A stretch of 48,090 bases of DNA, taken from Nitrosotalea sp. (GTDB lineage: Archaea; Thermoproteota; Nitrososphaeria; Nitrososphaerales; Nitrosopumilaceae). The notes below the pieces were generated by a model. It saw nothing but the letters and a program-made list of their open reading frames with translations. It did no database searches and had not been told where the DNA came from. Of the stretch, positions 1-7,017 are shown piece by piece. Location: assembly GCA_029850515.1 (NCBI GenBank), contig JARCRW010000093.1, positions 1-48,090 on the forward strand. Reading direction: 5' to 3'. Both the position numbers and the translations under genes were made by a program. The first letter of the stretch is position 1; every line of letters starts with the position of its first letter.

Positions 1-1320
1 ATTAAGCTCAGACGAACCTTGGGCTATCATTATTACATTTACGCCTTTTTTTGCTACAGCCGTGAATACTTTGGAGGCAACGCCTGTAATTCCCCTCATT
101 CCAGAACCAATGAGAGCCAAGATGGAGACGTCTACTGTAACATCTACTTTTTTAATGACTTTGCCAAGCAAGTTCATTTCAAGTGCATTTACTGCCTTGT
201 CCAAATCGTTCTTCTTCACTATAATGGATATGGATGACTCGGATGGACTTTGAGATATCATCATTATGTTGATACCTTCTTTTGCAAGTATTGAAAATAT
301 TGTAGCTGCAGTACCGGGCGCACCAACCATACTTCCGCCCCTAACATCAATTAGTCCGGTATGTCTTATTGTGCTTACACATTTTACGGTCTTTTGTGTA
401 TCAGCTTGGGGGGTAGCAGTAACCAGTGTACCTGAATTATCAATGTTAAAGGTATTTCTTATACGTAAAGGAATTTTTTTTGCAACAAGCGGCTCAAGTG
501 CTCTTGGGTGAATGTATTTTGCACCAAACAATGCCATTTCCATTGCTTCAATGTATGATACCTCCTTGATCAGTTTAGCATCTTTTACAATCTTTGGATC
601 AGTTGTCATCAAACCGTCTACGTCACTCATTAACCAGACTTCGTCTGCCTTTATGCTTGATGCAATAATAGTTGCAGTATAATCAGACCCACCTCTTCCA
701 AATGTAGTTATGTTGCCATGCTGATCGGCTCCAGCAAATCCTCCAATTACTGGCATGGTTTTCTTTTGCAGAAGACTTTCTACTGTATGAGATACATGTA
801 AGCGCGTTGTATCCATGAGCGGCTTCGCCCCTCCAAAATTAGAATCTGTAACTATTCCTACATCTTTTCCTGTAAGCGGTACCGCCTTTACGCCCATCTC
901 ATTTAATGTAAATGCAACCAAGTTTATGGATAGTCTTTCACCAAATGAGATCATGTAATCAGAAGATCGCTGTGTAACCTCTCCAAGTAGCAACATTCCA
1001 TGCAACAGATCCTGGAATTCATCAAGATCTGCCTTCATTTTACTGATCAAGTCTTTTTTTATTTTTGAGTTCTTTACACATTGTTCCGCAATATCAGTAT
1101 GCATCTTGATGATTTTCTTTGCAAGCGAACTTGCAGCTTCCTTGTTTCTATTTTGAATCAAATGTGTTATTCTGATTAAATCATCTGTAACCCCACTTAT
1201 GGCAGAAAACACTGGAATGATTTTGTGTTCTTTTGTTAGTTTTTTTATGAGAGTTGCAACATTTTGTATATTTTGCGGAGAGGAAACAGAAGTTCCGCCG
1301 AATTTTAGAACAAGTTTCAA
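1..1320 (-). CDS. lysC: Aspartate kinase, 3' end cut by window edge
   Basis: Phosphorylates aspartate, the first step towards lysine, threonine and methionine. The start is TTG at 1320, because an in-frame stop lies three codons upstream. The protein opens with the amino-acid kinase motif KLVLKFGGTSVS, continues with a GRGGSDYTA substrate loop, and then carries two ACT domains, the first around SMVGAPGTAATIF. The second ACT domain runs into the window edge at IAQGSSELN, so I estimate that about 40 C-terminal residues are missing. The ACT pair suggests allosteric feedback by an end-product amino acid (family knowledge). It lies 36 nt downstream of pcn and is probably the last visible gene of the rpo11-tfs-pcn transcript. 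Confidence 0.93.
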   Translation of the reverse strand, partial: MKLVLKFGGTSVSSPQNIQNVATLIKKLTKEHKIIPVFSAISGVTDDLIRITHLIQNRNKEAASSLAKKIIKMHTDIAEQCVKNSKIKKDLISKMKADLDEFQDLLHGMLLLGEVTQRSSDYMISFGERLSINLVAFTLNEMGVKAVPLTGKDVGIVTDSNFGGAKPLMDTTRLHVSHTVESLLQKKTMPVIGGFAGADQHGNITTFGRGGSDYTATIIASSIKADEVWLMSDVDGLMTTDPKIVKDAKLIKEVSYIEAMEMALFGAKYIHPRALEPLVAKKIPLRIRNTFNIDNSGTLVTATPQADTQKTVKCVSTIRHTGLIDVRGGSMVGAPGTAATIFSILAKEGINIMMISQSPSESSISIIVKKNDLDKAVNALEMNLLGKVIKKVDVTVDVSILALIGSGMRGITGVASKVFTAVAKKGVNVIMIAQGSSELN

Positions 1321-1356
1321 ATCAGTTTAACCTCGTCCCATTATCCTTAAAATCTT

Positions 1357-2103
1357 TTAACTCTCGACTCTAGGAGCAAGGTAAAAGTGAATTCTTCCTA
1401 TGTTTGCTACCTTAAATTCTAATCTAAGCGGCATTTTACTGGAAAATTCGCAAATCACTGTGCCTGCTACAGTACCTATTGCTTTCACTATACTATTGAG
1501 ATATTCCAAGCTGTAGGTTGCATTACTATCTTCCTTTACCTCAATTTCTGGCATTTCAGGCATTCCTTTTTCAAGTGTTATGGTTGCCTCGCCAGAATCA
1601 CCACGTCCTGAAAATTCTGCTTTTGTGGGATTAGCATTAATTGAGAGATATTCTGAAACTACCTGTATATCTCCAAGTATTTTGTCAAATTCTGTAGATA
1701 GTACACCCACTTTTGCATTGTAGGTAATTTTTGGAAGTGGTGTATCAGTTGCTGAACTTTCAATCAGTCGCATTTTGTATTTTTTATTTTTACCTATTGT
1801 AACAAGTAAAAGTTTGTCTTCAGAAATGCTGATTTCTATATTGTCTTTTTTATCAGCTCTTTTGATCAGTTTTGAGAACTCGTCTATTCGTACTCCAAAC
1901 TTGACATCTTCATCACAAACATATTTTTCAAATGCAGAATTAGGCCAAGCGATATCGATTAATGCTACGTGTGATGGATCCATTCCGCGGAAGGCAATTC
2001 CTTCACCAGTAGCTTCGAATGTAGCTTCTTCAACTAGGGTTGATATGGCAGAGATGACTGCTTTCCATTCTTCAGAACCCCCAGTCTTTGCAGAAAATAC
2101 CAA
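1357..2103 (-). CDS. pcn: DNA polymerase sliding clamp PCNA
   Basis: Homotrimeric ring that tethers PolD/PolB, FEN1, ligase and other PIP-box proteins to DNA. The 248 residues are the normal PCNA length. The start FSAKTGGSEEWKAVISAISTL, the GIAFRGMDPSHVALIDI segment near residue 35 and the C-terminal GRIHFYLAPRVES are characteristic. The start is TTG at 2103; an in-frame stop lies three codons upstream and no ATG is available there. It lies 35 nt downstream of tfs in the rpo11-tfs-pcn row, which couples transcription-factor and replication-clamp genes. I see one PCNA gene in this window, as expected for a homotrimeric clamp. Confidence 0.97.
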   Translation of the reverse strand: MVFSAKTGGSEEWKAVISAISTLVEEATFEATGEGIAFRGMDPSHVALIDIAWPNSAFEKYVCDEDVKFGVRIDEFSKLIKRADKKDNIEISISEDKLLLVTIGKNKKYKMRLIESSATDTPLPKITYNAKVGVLSTEFDKILGDIQVVSEYLSINANPTKAEFSGRGDSGEATITLEKGMPEMPEIEVKEDSNATYSLEYLNSIVKAIGTVAGTVICEFSSKMPLRLEFKVANIGRIHFYLAPRVES

Positions 2104-2138
2104 ACTTACTCACATCTGAAGAATGTTCAAGTTAAACC

Positions 2139-2453
2139 TTATGCGTAGTTTCTCCAAGTATAGCTGCATTTTATGCATCGATAAAACTGAGTGGTTGGTT
2201 CATCTGCACTTCTTGTTTGAAGCATCCACCACACTGCTTCATTATTTCCACATTTTTCGCAATCGATCTTGATTGTTGGTAATGCTTCTTTCATTTCTTT
2301 ATCGTCTAATGCAATAATTGTAGGAACAACTTCATTTTTTACTTCTTTTGTTACCTTGCTTCCTTTTTCACTGTATCCACACTTGGGACATACAAATTCA
2401 GAGTCAGAGCTATCTATCTTTAATCGTGCCTGACATTTGGGACAGAATTTCAT
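2139..2453 (-). CDS. tfs: Transcription factor S (TFIIS/RPB9-like cleavage factor)
   Basis: Rescues backtracked RNA polymerase by stimulating cleavage of the nascent RNA. It has 104 residues. An N-terminal zinc ribbon uses Cys4, Cys7, Cys22 and Cys25, and a C-terminal ribbon uses Cys65, Cys68, Cys93 and Cys96. The loop RSADEPTT carries the acidic pair Asp84-Glu85 that enters the polymerase active site in TFIIS-type factors, so this should be an active cleavage factor and not only an RPB9-like subunit. Its ATG directly abuts the rpo11 stop codon (0 nt between), which indicates translational coupling. Confidence 0.96.
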   Translation of the reverse strand: MKFCPKCQARLKIDSSDSEFVCPKCGYSEKGSKVTKEVKNEVVPTIIALDDKEMKEALPTIKIDCEKCGNNEAVWWMLQTRSADEPTTQFYRCIKCSYTWRNYA

Positions 2454-2735
2454 TTAGTCACCTTTAATTTTAGAAAAAATTATTTTTTTTAGTTCAGCAG
2501 TATATTCCAGTGCTGTTTTTGTTGCCTTTTCGATTTCCTTTACTGGATTGCCTTTTGAAGTGTTTACTCGCATCGCAAGTTGTCTAGTAAGTGGGTGTCT
2601 CAAGACCACACCTGCAAACTCTACAGTAGGATCCTTGAGCATCTCATACTGTACTATATAGAGAGTGCTAATGTCGGATTTGCTTATGTCCAATTGAACC
2701 TCTTTTGGAGAAGACTTTTTCAGTTGAACATCCAT
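2454..2735 (-). CDS. rpo11: DNA-directed RNA polymerase subunit Rpo11 (RpoL)
   Basis: Forms the Rpo3/Rpo11 assembly platform of archaeal RNA polymerase, the counterpart of RPB11 and of one bacterial alpha subunit. I start it at ATG 2735, giving 93 residues, the normal family length. The reading frame stays open 58 codons further upstream, but that stretch runs through the divergent promoter region and into the neighbouring gene. The core LRHPLTRQLAMRVNTSKGNP followed by a C-terminal helix is typical. A TATA-like element lies about 30 bp upstream, which supports this start. It is the first gene of the rpo11-tfs-pcn row. Confidence 0.92.
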   Translation of the reverse strand: MDVQLKKSSPKEVQLDISKSDISTLYIVQYEMLKDPTVEFAGVVLRHPLTRQLAMRVNTSKGNPVKEIEKATKTALEYTAELKKIIFSKIKGD

Positions 2736-2781
2736 GTAAGTCAAAAAAATACTTATTGAGGATATAAACCATCCCCAATAG
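2736..2781. promoter_or_regulatory. Divergent promoter between rpo11 and a conserved hypothetical gene
   Basis: Only 46 bp separate the chosen start of rpo11 (minus) from the plus-strand gene at 2782. On the minus strand the TATA-like element GGTTTATATC (2761-2770) lies 26-35 bp upstream of the rpo11 ATG. The A/T-rich stretch at 2749-2757 is at the right distance for the plus-strand gene. The two promoters would therefore nearly overlap. Confidence 0.45.
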
Positions 2782-3324
2782 TTGACTAGTGATAAAAATA
2801 CAATAAGTGGAGTTTCTCTGGTAAAAGCATCGGACAAGCCAGGAATAGAAGACAATGTTACAATAAACGTAAAATTTTCTGTAACAGGCGCACTAAGAGA
2901 AGCTTTCACTGAGAGAAACTGGGAAAAAGCTTACAATAATCATGACAACACCTTCAAGCTTAGATATGGAGTAAAACTCCACACAGGTGGCCTCCGAAAG
3001 AAGGAAATTGGTAAGCCCCTAGATACGTACAAAAAAGTTGCCCTTTTTTGGACACGAAATCCAAAGCTGACCCAGATTGGAGAGAAAAAGATTTGGGTAC
3101 AGATATCCAAGAACTTTGAGCCAATTATTCCAAATAGCCAATCTGAGGCTCAACAGATATTTCTTGACTTTGATGAAAAAATGCAATTTAGTGCATCAGA
3201 GCTTGGAGTGGGTAAACATAAGATAGAAGCAGAAGTTTATGTCTCGTGGTTCAAACATGATTATGCAGAACCGTTTGATGAAACTGTGCGCTCTAAAGAA
3301 ATTGAGATTGAAGTTACCAAATAG
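2782..3324 (+). CDS. Conserved hypothetical protein, beta-rich
   Basis: I do not recognise a named family. It has 180 residues from a TTG start at 2782, with no signal peptide or membrane segment. The composition is rich in charged residues, with alternating hydrophobic stretches (VTINVKFSVTGAL, VALFWTRNP, KKIWVQISKNFEP, KHKIEAEVYVSWFKHDY, SKEIEIEVTK) that suggest a beta-sandwich. It contains no cysteine. It is transcribed divergently from rpo11 and probably alone. Codon use and length look like a real gene. It may be a lineage-specific thaumarchaeal protein, but that is an impression and not a match. Confidence 0.75.
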   Translation: MTSDKNTISGVSLVKASDKPGIEDNVTINVKFSVTGALREAFTERNWEKAYNNHDNTFKLRYGVKLHTGGLRKKEIGKPLDTYKKVALFWTRNPKLTQIGEKKIWVQISKNFEPIIPNSQSEAQQIFLDFDEKMQFSASELGVGKHKIEAEVYVSWFKHDYAEPFDETVRSKEIEIEVTK

Positions 3325-3441
3325 TAGGATTTATTATAATAACTGCGATCTGCTTACAGATTTCTTTGTTAGAGATGAATGAAAATTGGTTGGCTATCTC
3401 CACTTTTTAACACTCATAAATGGAATTATTGGTGGATCAGT

Positions 3442-3588
3442 ATGACAAAATTCGATGGACTTAGAGGACAAGAACTGCTTGAAGTAGAAGAAAAAAATGA
3501 CGAAATAACTTTGATCTTCAAGGATAACAGATTTTTGTTTATCAAACTTGAAAACGGCAAGATGGTAACTACATCCATACCAGAGTAA
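3442..3588 (+). CDS. Small hypothetical protein (48 aa)
   Basis: Encodes a 48-residue acidic protein beginning MTKFDGLRGQELLEVEE with a two-stranded pattern (EITLIFKDNRFLFIKLENGK). I prefer ATG 3442 because GGTGG lies about 8 nt upstream. An in-frame ATG at 3379 would add 21 aromatic-rich residues (WLSPLF...WNYWW) that look less like a natural N-terminus. The function is unknown. It converges on the phosphatase gene with one base between the stops. Confidence 0.55.
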   Translation: MTKFDGLRGQELLEVEEKNDEITLIFKDNRFLFIKLENGKMVTTSIPE

Positions 3589-3589
3589 A

Positions 3590-4084
3590 TTACTTGTTTA
3601 GGGATTTGTAGTATAGGCTGATTGCTATTTCTTGGGATTCAGACTGGATAGAACCTGGTCTTTCTTTTCGTACTTTTTGTATAGCGTCCTTTGCTGAGAC
3701 CTTTTGATATTTGACAAGATAACAAGCAAGAATAGTGCCTGCTCTTCCCATACCTGCCGCACAATGAACCATTACAGGTTCGTTATTTTCAATTCTTTTT
3801 TGAATAAACTCTACTGCTTCATCAATTTGTTCCATGCCAGGTGCAGAGAAGTCTTCTGTTGGAACATGAAGATATTTTACATTCTTTATCCATGATTCAG
3901 GAAGTGAGTTCTCAGTCATTGTAACAATGGATTTTACTCCTTGCTTTAGTACCCAATCTATTTCAGAAACAGAGGTTGGCATTCCACTACCAGCTAACTT
4001 GTCACTGATTAACCAACTAAAATTTGTGGGCTTTTTTGCTATTTTTCCATGCACTTTTCGCCAGAGATTTCCGGGTTTGCTCAC
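3590..4084 (-). CDS. Dual-specificity protein phosphatase family
   Basis: Predicted cysteine-based phosphatase of 164 residues. The P-loop HCAAGMGRAGT gives the nucleophile Cys108 and phosphate-binding Arg114. Asp78 in the TEDFS loop is the likely general acid. This is the compact archaeal/bacterial DSP type, and it could act on phospho-Tyr/Ser or on a small phosphorylated molecule. The start is GTG at 4084. There is no signal peptide, so it is cytoplasmic. It is a single gene between a convergent small ORF and the ferredoxin gene. Confidence 0.85.
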   Translation of the reverse strand: MSKPGNLWRKVHGKIAKKPTNFSWLISDKLAGSGMPTSVSEIDWVLKQGVKSIVTMTENSLPESWIKNVKYLHVPTEDFSAPGMEQIDEAVEFIQKRIENNEPVMVHCAAGMGRAGTILACYLVKYQKVSAKDAIQKVRKERPGSIQSESQEIAISLYYKSLNK

Positions 4085-4165
4085 AAGATATTATAAAACT
4101 GTACCATATATGTAGAAAACGAAGTTTAGAAATAAAAATAAGAAAAAGAGAAATTTTATGCGGAC

Positions 4166-4465
4166 TTAATCTATTAGTTCAGTCCAACCCTTTACGAACA
4201 CAGAGTTTCTGTAGAGTGGCACTGGTTGACCTGGAGTAAAGTCCATTGGTCTCATCCAGAAGATTGCCTTTGTTGGGCATACACCTATGCATGCACCATC
4301 TGAAATGCATCTTTCTGGATAAAATACAAATGCTTTACCTCTCTTCCAGCCTTCTACTGGTTTTACTCTTAATACGTCTGGGCCTAGTGATGTACAAATC
4401 TCTACGCAGAGTGCACATCCTATGCACATTTGTTCGCCTATATCTGGAATAATTCCAACTGGCAT
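4166..4465 (-). CDS. 7Fe-type dicluster ferredoxin
   Basis: Small electron carrier of 99 residues from ATG 4465. A longer frame to 4567 is less likely because a TATA-like element sits about 26 bp upstream of 4465. The first cluster motif is complete, with Cys14, Cys17, Cys20 and Cys24 (CIGCALCVEIC). The second, CISDGACIGVCP, has Cys53, Asp56, Cys59 and Cys63, so Asp replaces the second cysteine. In archaeal ferredoxins with CxxDxxC this gives a [3Fe-4S] or Asp-ligated [4Fe-4S] cluster. It is monocistronic and could donate electrons to ferredoxin-dependent metabolism; its partner is not visible here. Confidence 0.88.
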   Translation of the reverse strand: MPVGIIPDIGEQMCIGCALCVEICTSLGPDVLRVKPVEGWKRGKAFVFYPERCISDGACIGVCPTKAIFWMRPMDFTPGQPVPLYRNSVFVKGWTELID

Positions 4466-4486
4466 GGAAGTACTTTTAGAAATGAT

Positions 4487-4497
4487 CTTAATATAAC
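4487..4497 (-). promoter_or_regulatory. TATA-like element of the ferredoxin gene
   Basis: Read on the minus strand the element is GTTATATTAAG. It is centred about 27 bp upstream of the ATG at 4465, the spacing expected for a leaderless archaeal transcript. This supports the shorter start of the ferredoxin. Confidence 0.45.
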
Positions 4498-4606
4498 TTG
4501 CTGAAAAATGGCATGTTATAACGGCGTTTGAGAATTTTATAACACCGTTAATTTGAGATCGTCTCATTCCAAATCTTTAGAATGATAATTGTTCGAACCG
4601 ACGTTT

Positions 4607-4618
4607 TTTTATAATTTA
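4607..4618 (+). promoter_or_regulatory. TATA-like element of the parvulin gene
   Basis: TTTTATAATTTA is centred about 24 bp upstream of the ATG at 4636, which fits a leaderless or near-leaderless transcript. Confidence 0.45.
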
Positions 4619-4635
4619 TTGCCAATCAAATAACC

Positions 4636-4911
4636 ATGGGAAGTAAAATTCACTGTGCACATATTTTGGTTGAAAAACTAAGTGTTGCACAAGATCTTAA
4701 GACAAGAATTTCAAAAGGCGAAAGCTTTGCAAATCTTGCCAAAGAATATTCAATGGATGTCTCAAAAAAGAGGGGTGGAGATCTTGGATTTTTTTCAAGA
4801 GGAGCTATGGTATCAGAATTTGAAAAAGCGGCTTTTGCATTAGAGAAGGGACAGGTTTCTGATATTGTGAAAACCCAGTTTGGATATCATATAATAAAAA
4901 GGCTAGACTAG
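4636..4911 (+). CDS. Parvulin-type peptidyl-prolyl isomerase
   Basis: Stand-alone single-domain PPIase of 91 residues, the Pin/PpiC fold without WW or membrane domains, as known from Nitrosopumilales and Cenarchaeum. It starts HCAHILVEKLS, contains the central GGDLGFFSRGAMVSEFEKAAF and ends VKTQFGYHIIKRLD, all conserved parvulin blocks including both active-site histidine regions. It has no signal peptide, so it is cytosolic or released by a non-classical route. Its 3' end overlaps the convergent RecA-like gene by 9 nt. Confidence 0.94.
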   Translation: MGSKIHCAHILVEKLSVAQDLKTRISKGESFANLAKEYSMDVSKKRGGDLGFFSRGAMVSEFEKAAFALEKGQVSDIVKTQFGYHIIKRLD

Positions 4912-5517
4912 TGGAATTAAGTTTGAAGGAATAACAAGCTTGCAAGAGTCACTAGGCATGCTTAACACAATACCTTCTTTTTCAGGTTCAAGAAGAATTT
5001 TTTTGCTATTTTTTGTTTCAACTAGTCGTTTACCTGTGGGGGATAGGATCCAGCCCTCTTCTTTTTTGTACCTAACCATGCTTGCAACAACAAGATATGA
5101 TTTGGTCATCTTTACTATACTAGCAAATAACATCATGATAGACATGACAGTCTTGCCAACATTCTTTTTTCGATTTAGAATGTTGAAGAGCCCATTGAGT
5201 GAATCTACAATAATTATGGTTTGAGATAGACTTGCTTTGACTAGGATCTCTTTGATCATTTGATACAGAGTTTCACTGGTAGGCTGGAATAGAGTTACAT
5301 TTTCTTCTACTGGAATTGTTCCTGAGACCACGTATCCACTGTATAACAAATCAAGATCTAGGTAGAGAACTTGAAGTTTTGTGTCTTGAACTAATTTTGA
5401 GATAAGTCCTACCTTTAGGAATGGATCAGAATAGAATATGGAATTGATAAGATCCTGCTCTAGTATTGTTTGCAAATTTAACTTGGATTGAGAGTCATCA
5501 CTAGGATTTTTAAACAA
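4903..5517 (-). CDS. RecA/RadA-fold protein with degenerate Walker A
   Basis: Looks like a RecA-superfamily ATPase core: a hydrophobic strand LQVLYLDLDLLYSGYV, then a Walker B-like strand TIIIVDSLNGLFN (about residues 100-112), then MLFASIVKMTKSYLVVASM. The position where a P-loop belongs reads IFYSDPFLKVGLISKL, without GxxxxGK[ST], so nucleotide binding is doubtful. I start it at TTG 5517 (204 residues). A longer frame to 5643 would overlap the start of the divergent aminotransferase gene. The 29-bp gap to that gene suggests overlapping promoters. It may be a lineage-specific RadA-like accessory protein; the exact role is unknown. Confidence 0.6.
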   Translation of the reverse strand: MFKNPSDDSQSKLNLQTILEQDLINSIFYSDPFLKVGLISKLVQDTKLQVLYLDLDLLYSGYVVSGTIPVEENVTLFQPTSETLYQMIKEILVKASLSQTIIIVDSLNGLFNILNRKKNVGKTVMSIMMLFASIVKMTKSYLVVASMVRYKKEEGWILSPTGKRLVETKNSKKILLEPEKEGIVLSMPSDSCKLVIPSNLIPLV

Positions 5518-5546
5518 TACAAATACTAGTAGATTGTAATATAATA

Positions 5547-6689
5547 ATGAATTCAGATTATTCCCAAGACTTTCCATACAAAGAGAGAATCTACCTAAAT
5601 AATGCTTCCACTTCCAGAATGCCAAGATCAAGCATAACAGCAATGAGTGATTTCCTTGTAAAATACAATGAACTAGGCCCTGATTCAGAGGCTTCGGATA
5701 ATTATGTAAAAGAAAGACTTGGAAACCTACGAAAAGAAATTTCAGGGTTAATCAAATGCAGACCAGAAGAGATAGTGCTAACCCAGAGTGTAACCGATGG
5801 AATAAACTTTGTAGCAAATGGATTGAAATTAAATCCAAATTCTAATATTATAACACGTGGCTCAACTCATGAACATCCAGCCAATCACTATCCATGGGTA
5901 AGAGTAGGTCAAAGGGTCGAATTAAGAAGTTTACCCATCAATGAAACGGGCTATTTTGAGCCAGATTCTTTTACAAGTACAATTGATAAAAACACTGGAC
6001 TTGTTGTACTCAGTCATGCATTGTTTAACACAGGTGCAATAATTCCAGTAGAAGAAATCGGTAAAATACTTTCAGAAAAGAACATACCATATTTTGTAGA
6101 TGCGGCACAAACTATTGGTTGTATTAGCGATGTTGATGTAAACAAGATTAATTGTAATTTCATGTCTTTTAATGGTTCAAAGTGGTTATGTGGTCCAATG
6201 GGTATGGGCATCTTCTTTTGCAGAAGAGATTCAAGTGATCTCATTGAACCACTTCAGATTGGTGGAGAGTCTGCCATATTCCATGAAGACAAGATATCTC
6301 ATAAAGAAATGCCTGCAAGGTTTCAGGCAGGTTTTCGAAACTGGTCAGGTGTTGCAGGCCTCGAGGCATCAGTGACTTATCTGAAAAAGATAGGGATTTC
6401 AACCATCAGAGAGAGGAACATCAAGCTTGCAAATCTATTGCGACAAGAGATTTCAAAAATTGATGGCGCGGTTCTGTATGGTCCAGAGGAGGAAGAACAG
6501 CGAACAAGCATAGTCTCCTTTTCAGTTAAAGATCAGGATTCAAAGACTTTGGTTGCAAGACTTGAGAAAAATAACATAATACTAGCGGTAAGGGACATCT
6601 TTTCTAAAAAGATTGTAAGGGCTTCTCCACACTTTTATAATACAGAATCAGAAATTCATGCTGTTATAGATACAGTAAAAAAAGGCTAG
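5547..6689 (+). CDS. Class V aminotransferase, cysteine desulfurase-like
   Basis: PLP enzyme of 380 residues with the fold of SufS/NifS-type enzymes. PLP-binding features are Lys212 in NGSKWLCGPMGMGIF, the VDAAQ motif (Asp185, Gln188), SHALFNTGAIIPVEEI near 156-171 and the THEHPANHYPW loop near 107. In cysteine desulfurases a catalytic cysteine sits in a C-terminal RxGxHC segment; here the region reads VRASPHFYNTE and has no cysteine. It is therefore more likely a lyase, epimerase or aminotransferase of the same class than a sulfur donor. Start ATG 5547. Its stop abuts the convergent Lrp-like gene. Confidence 0.85.
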   Translation: MNSDYSQDFPYKERIYLNNASTSRMPRSSITAMSDFLVKYNELGPDSEASDNYVKERLGNLRKEISGLIKCRPEEIVLTQSVTDGINFVANGLKLNPNSNIITRGSTHEHPANHYPWVRVGQRVELRSLPINETGYFEPDSFTSTIDKNTGLVVLSHALFNTGAIIPVEEIGKILSEKNIPYFVDAAQTIGCISDVDVNKINCNFMSFNGSKWLCGPMGMGIFFCRRDSSDLIEPLQIGGESAIFHEDKISHKEMPARFQAGFRNWSGVAGLEASVTYLKKIGISTIRERNIKLANLLRQEISKIDGAVLYGPEEEEQRTSIVSFSVKDQDSKTLVARLEKNNIILAVRDIFSKKIVRASPHFYNTESEIHAVIDTVKKG

Positions 6690-6947
6690 TTACTTTTCTT
6701 GCTCTTCAATTACCATCATGGTCAAGGTAGAGTAAACCTTGTCTATTTTTCTAATCTTATTTGTAATGATGCTTCTTAGAAGATCCATAGAATCTGCTGT
6801 TATCTTGACTATGATATCATATACGCCATACACACCCTGAATCTCATATTTGATGCCGCTCTCGCCTCCAAGTATTTGCTTTATCTTTTGAATTATTTCA
6901 ACATCCGAGCCTAGATCTGAGTTGATCAGGATGTAAGTGGTTGGCAT
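6690..6947 (-). CDS. Lrp/AsnC ligand-binding (RAM) domain protein
   Basis: Single RAM/ACT-like domain of 85 residues (TYILINSDLGSDVEIIQKIKQI, then VYGVYDIIVKITADSMDLL), with no helix-turn-helix. Stand-alone RAM proteins of this size form ring oligomers and bind amino acids or join full-length Lrp regulators (family knowledge). No DNA-binding partner gene is adjacent. It is convergent with the aminotransferase gene with no gap, and a short A/T-rich region separates its start from amrS. Confidence 0.85.
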   Translation of the reverse strand: MPTTYILINSDLGSDVEIIQKIKQILGGESGIKYEIQGVYGVYDIIVKITADSMDLLRSIITNKIRKIDKVYSTLTMMVIEEQEK

Positions 6948-7017
6948 GACTTAATTCGAGTTACACGATATTTAACCTTTGATTAGAATTCAAAAATAGA
7001 TTCTGATCTTAGAAATG

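Noticed and set aside
2736-2909. Extension of rpo11 to an upstream ATG at 2909
   Set aside because: It would make the subunit about 58 residues too long and run through the divergent promoter region and into the neighbouring gene.
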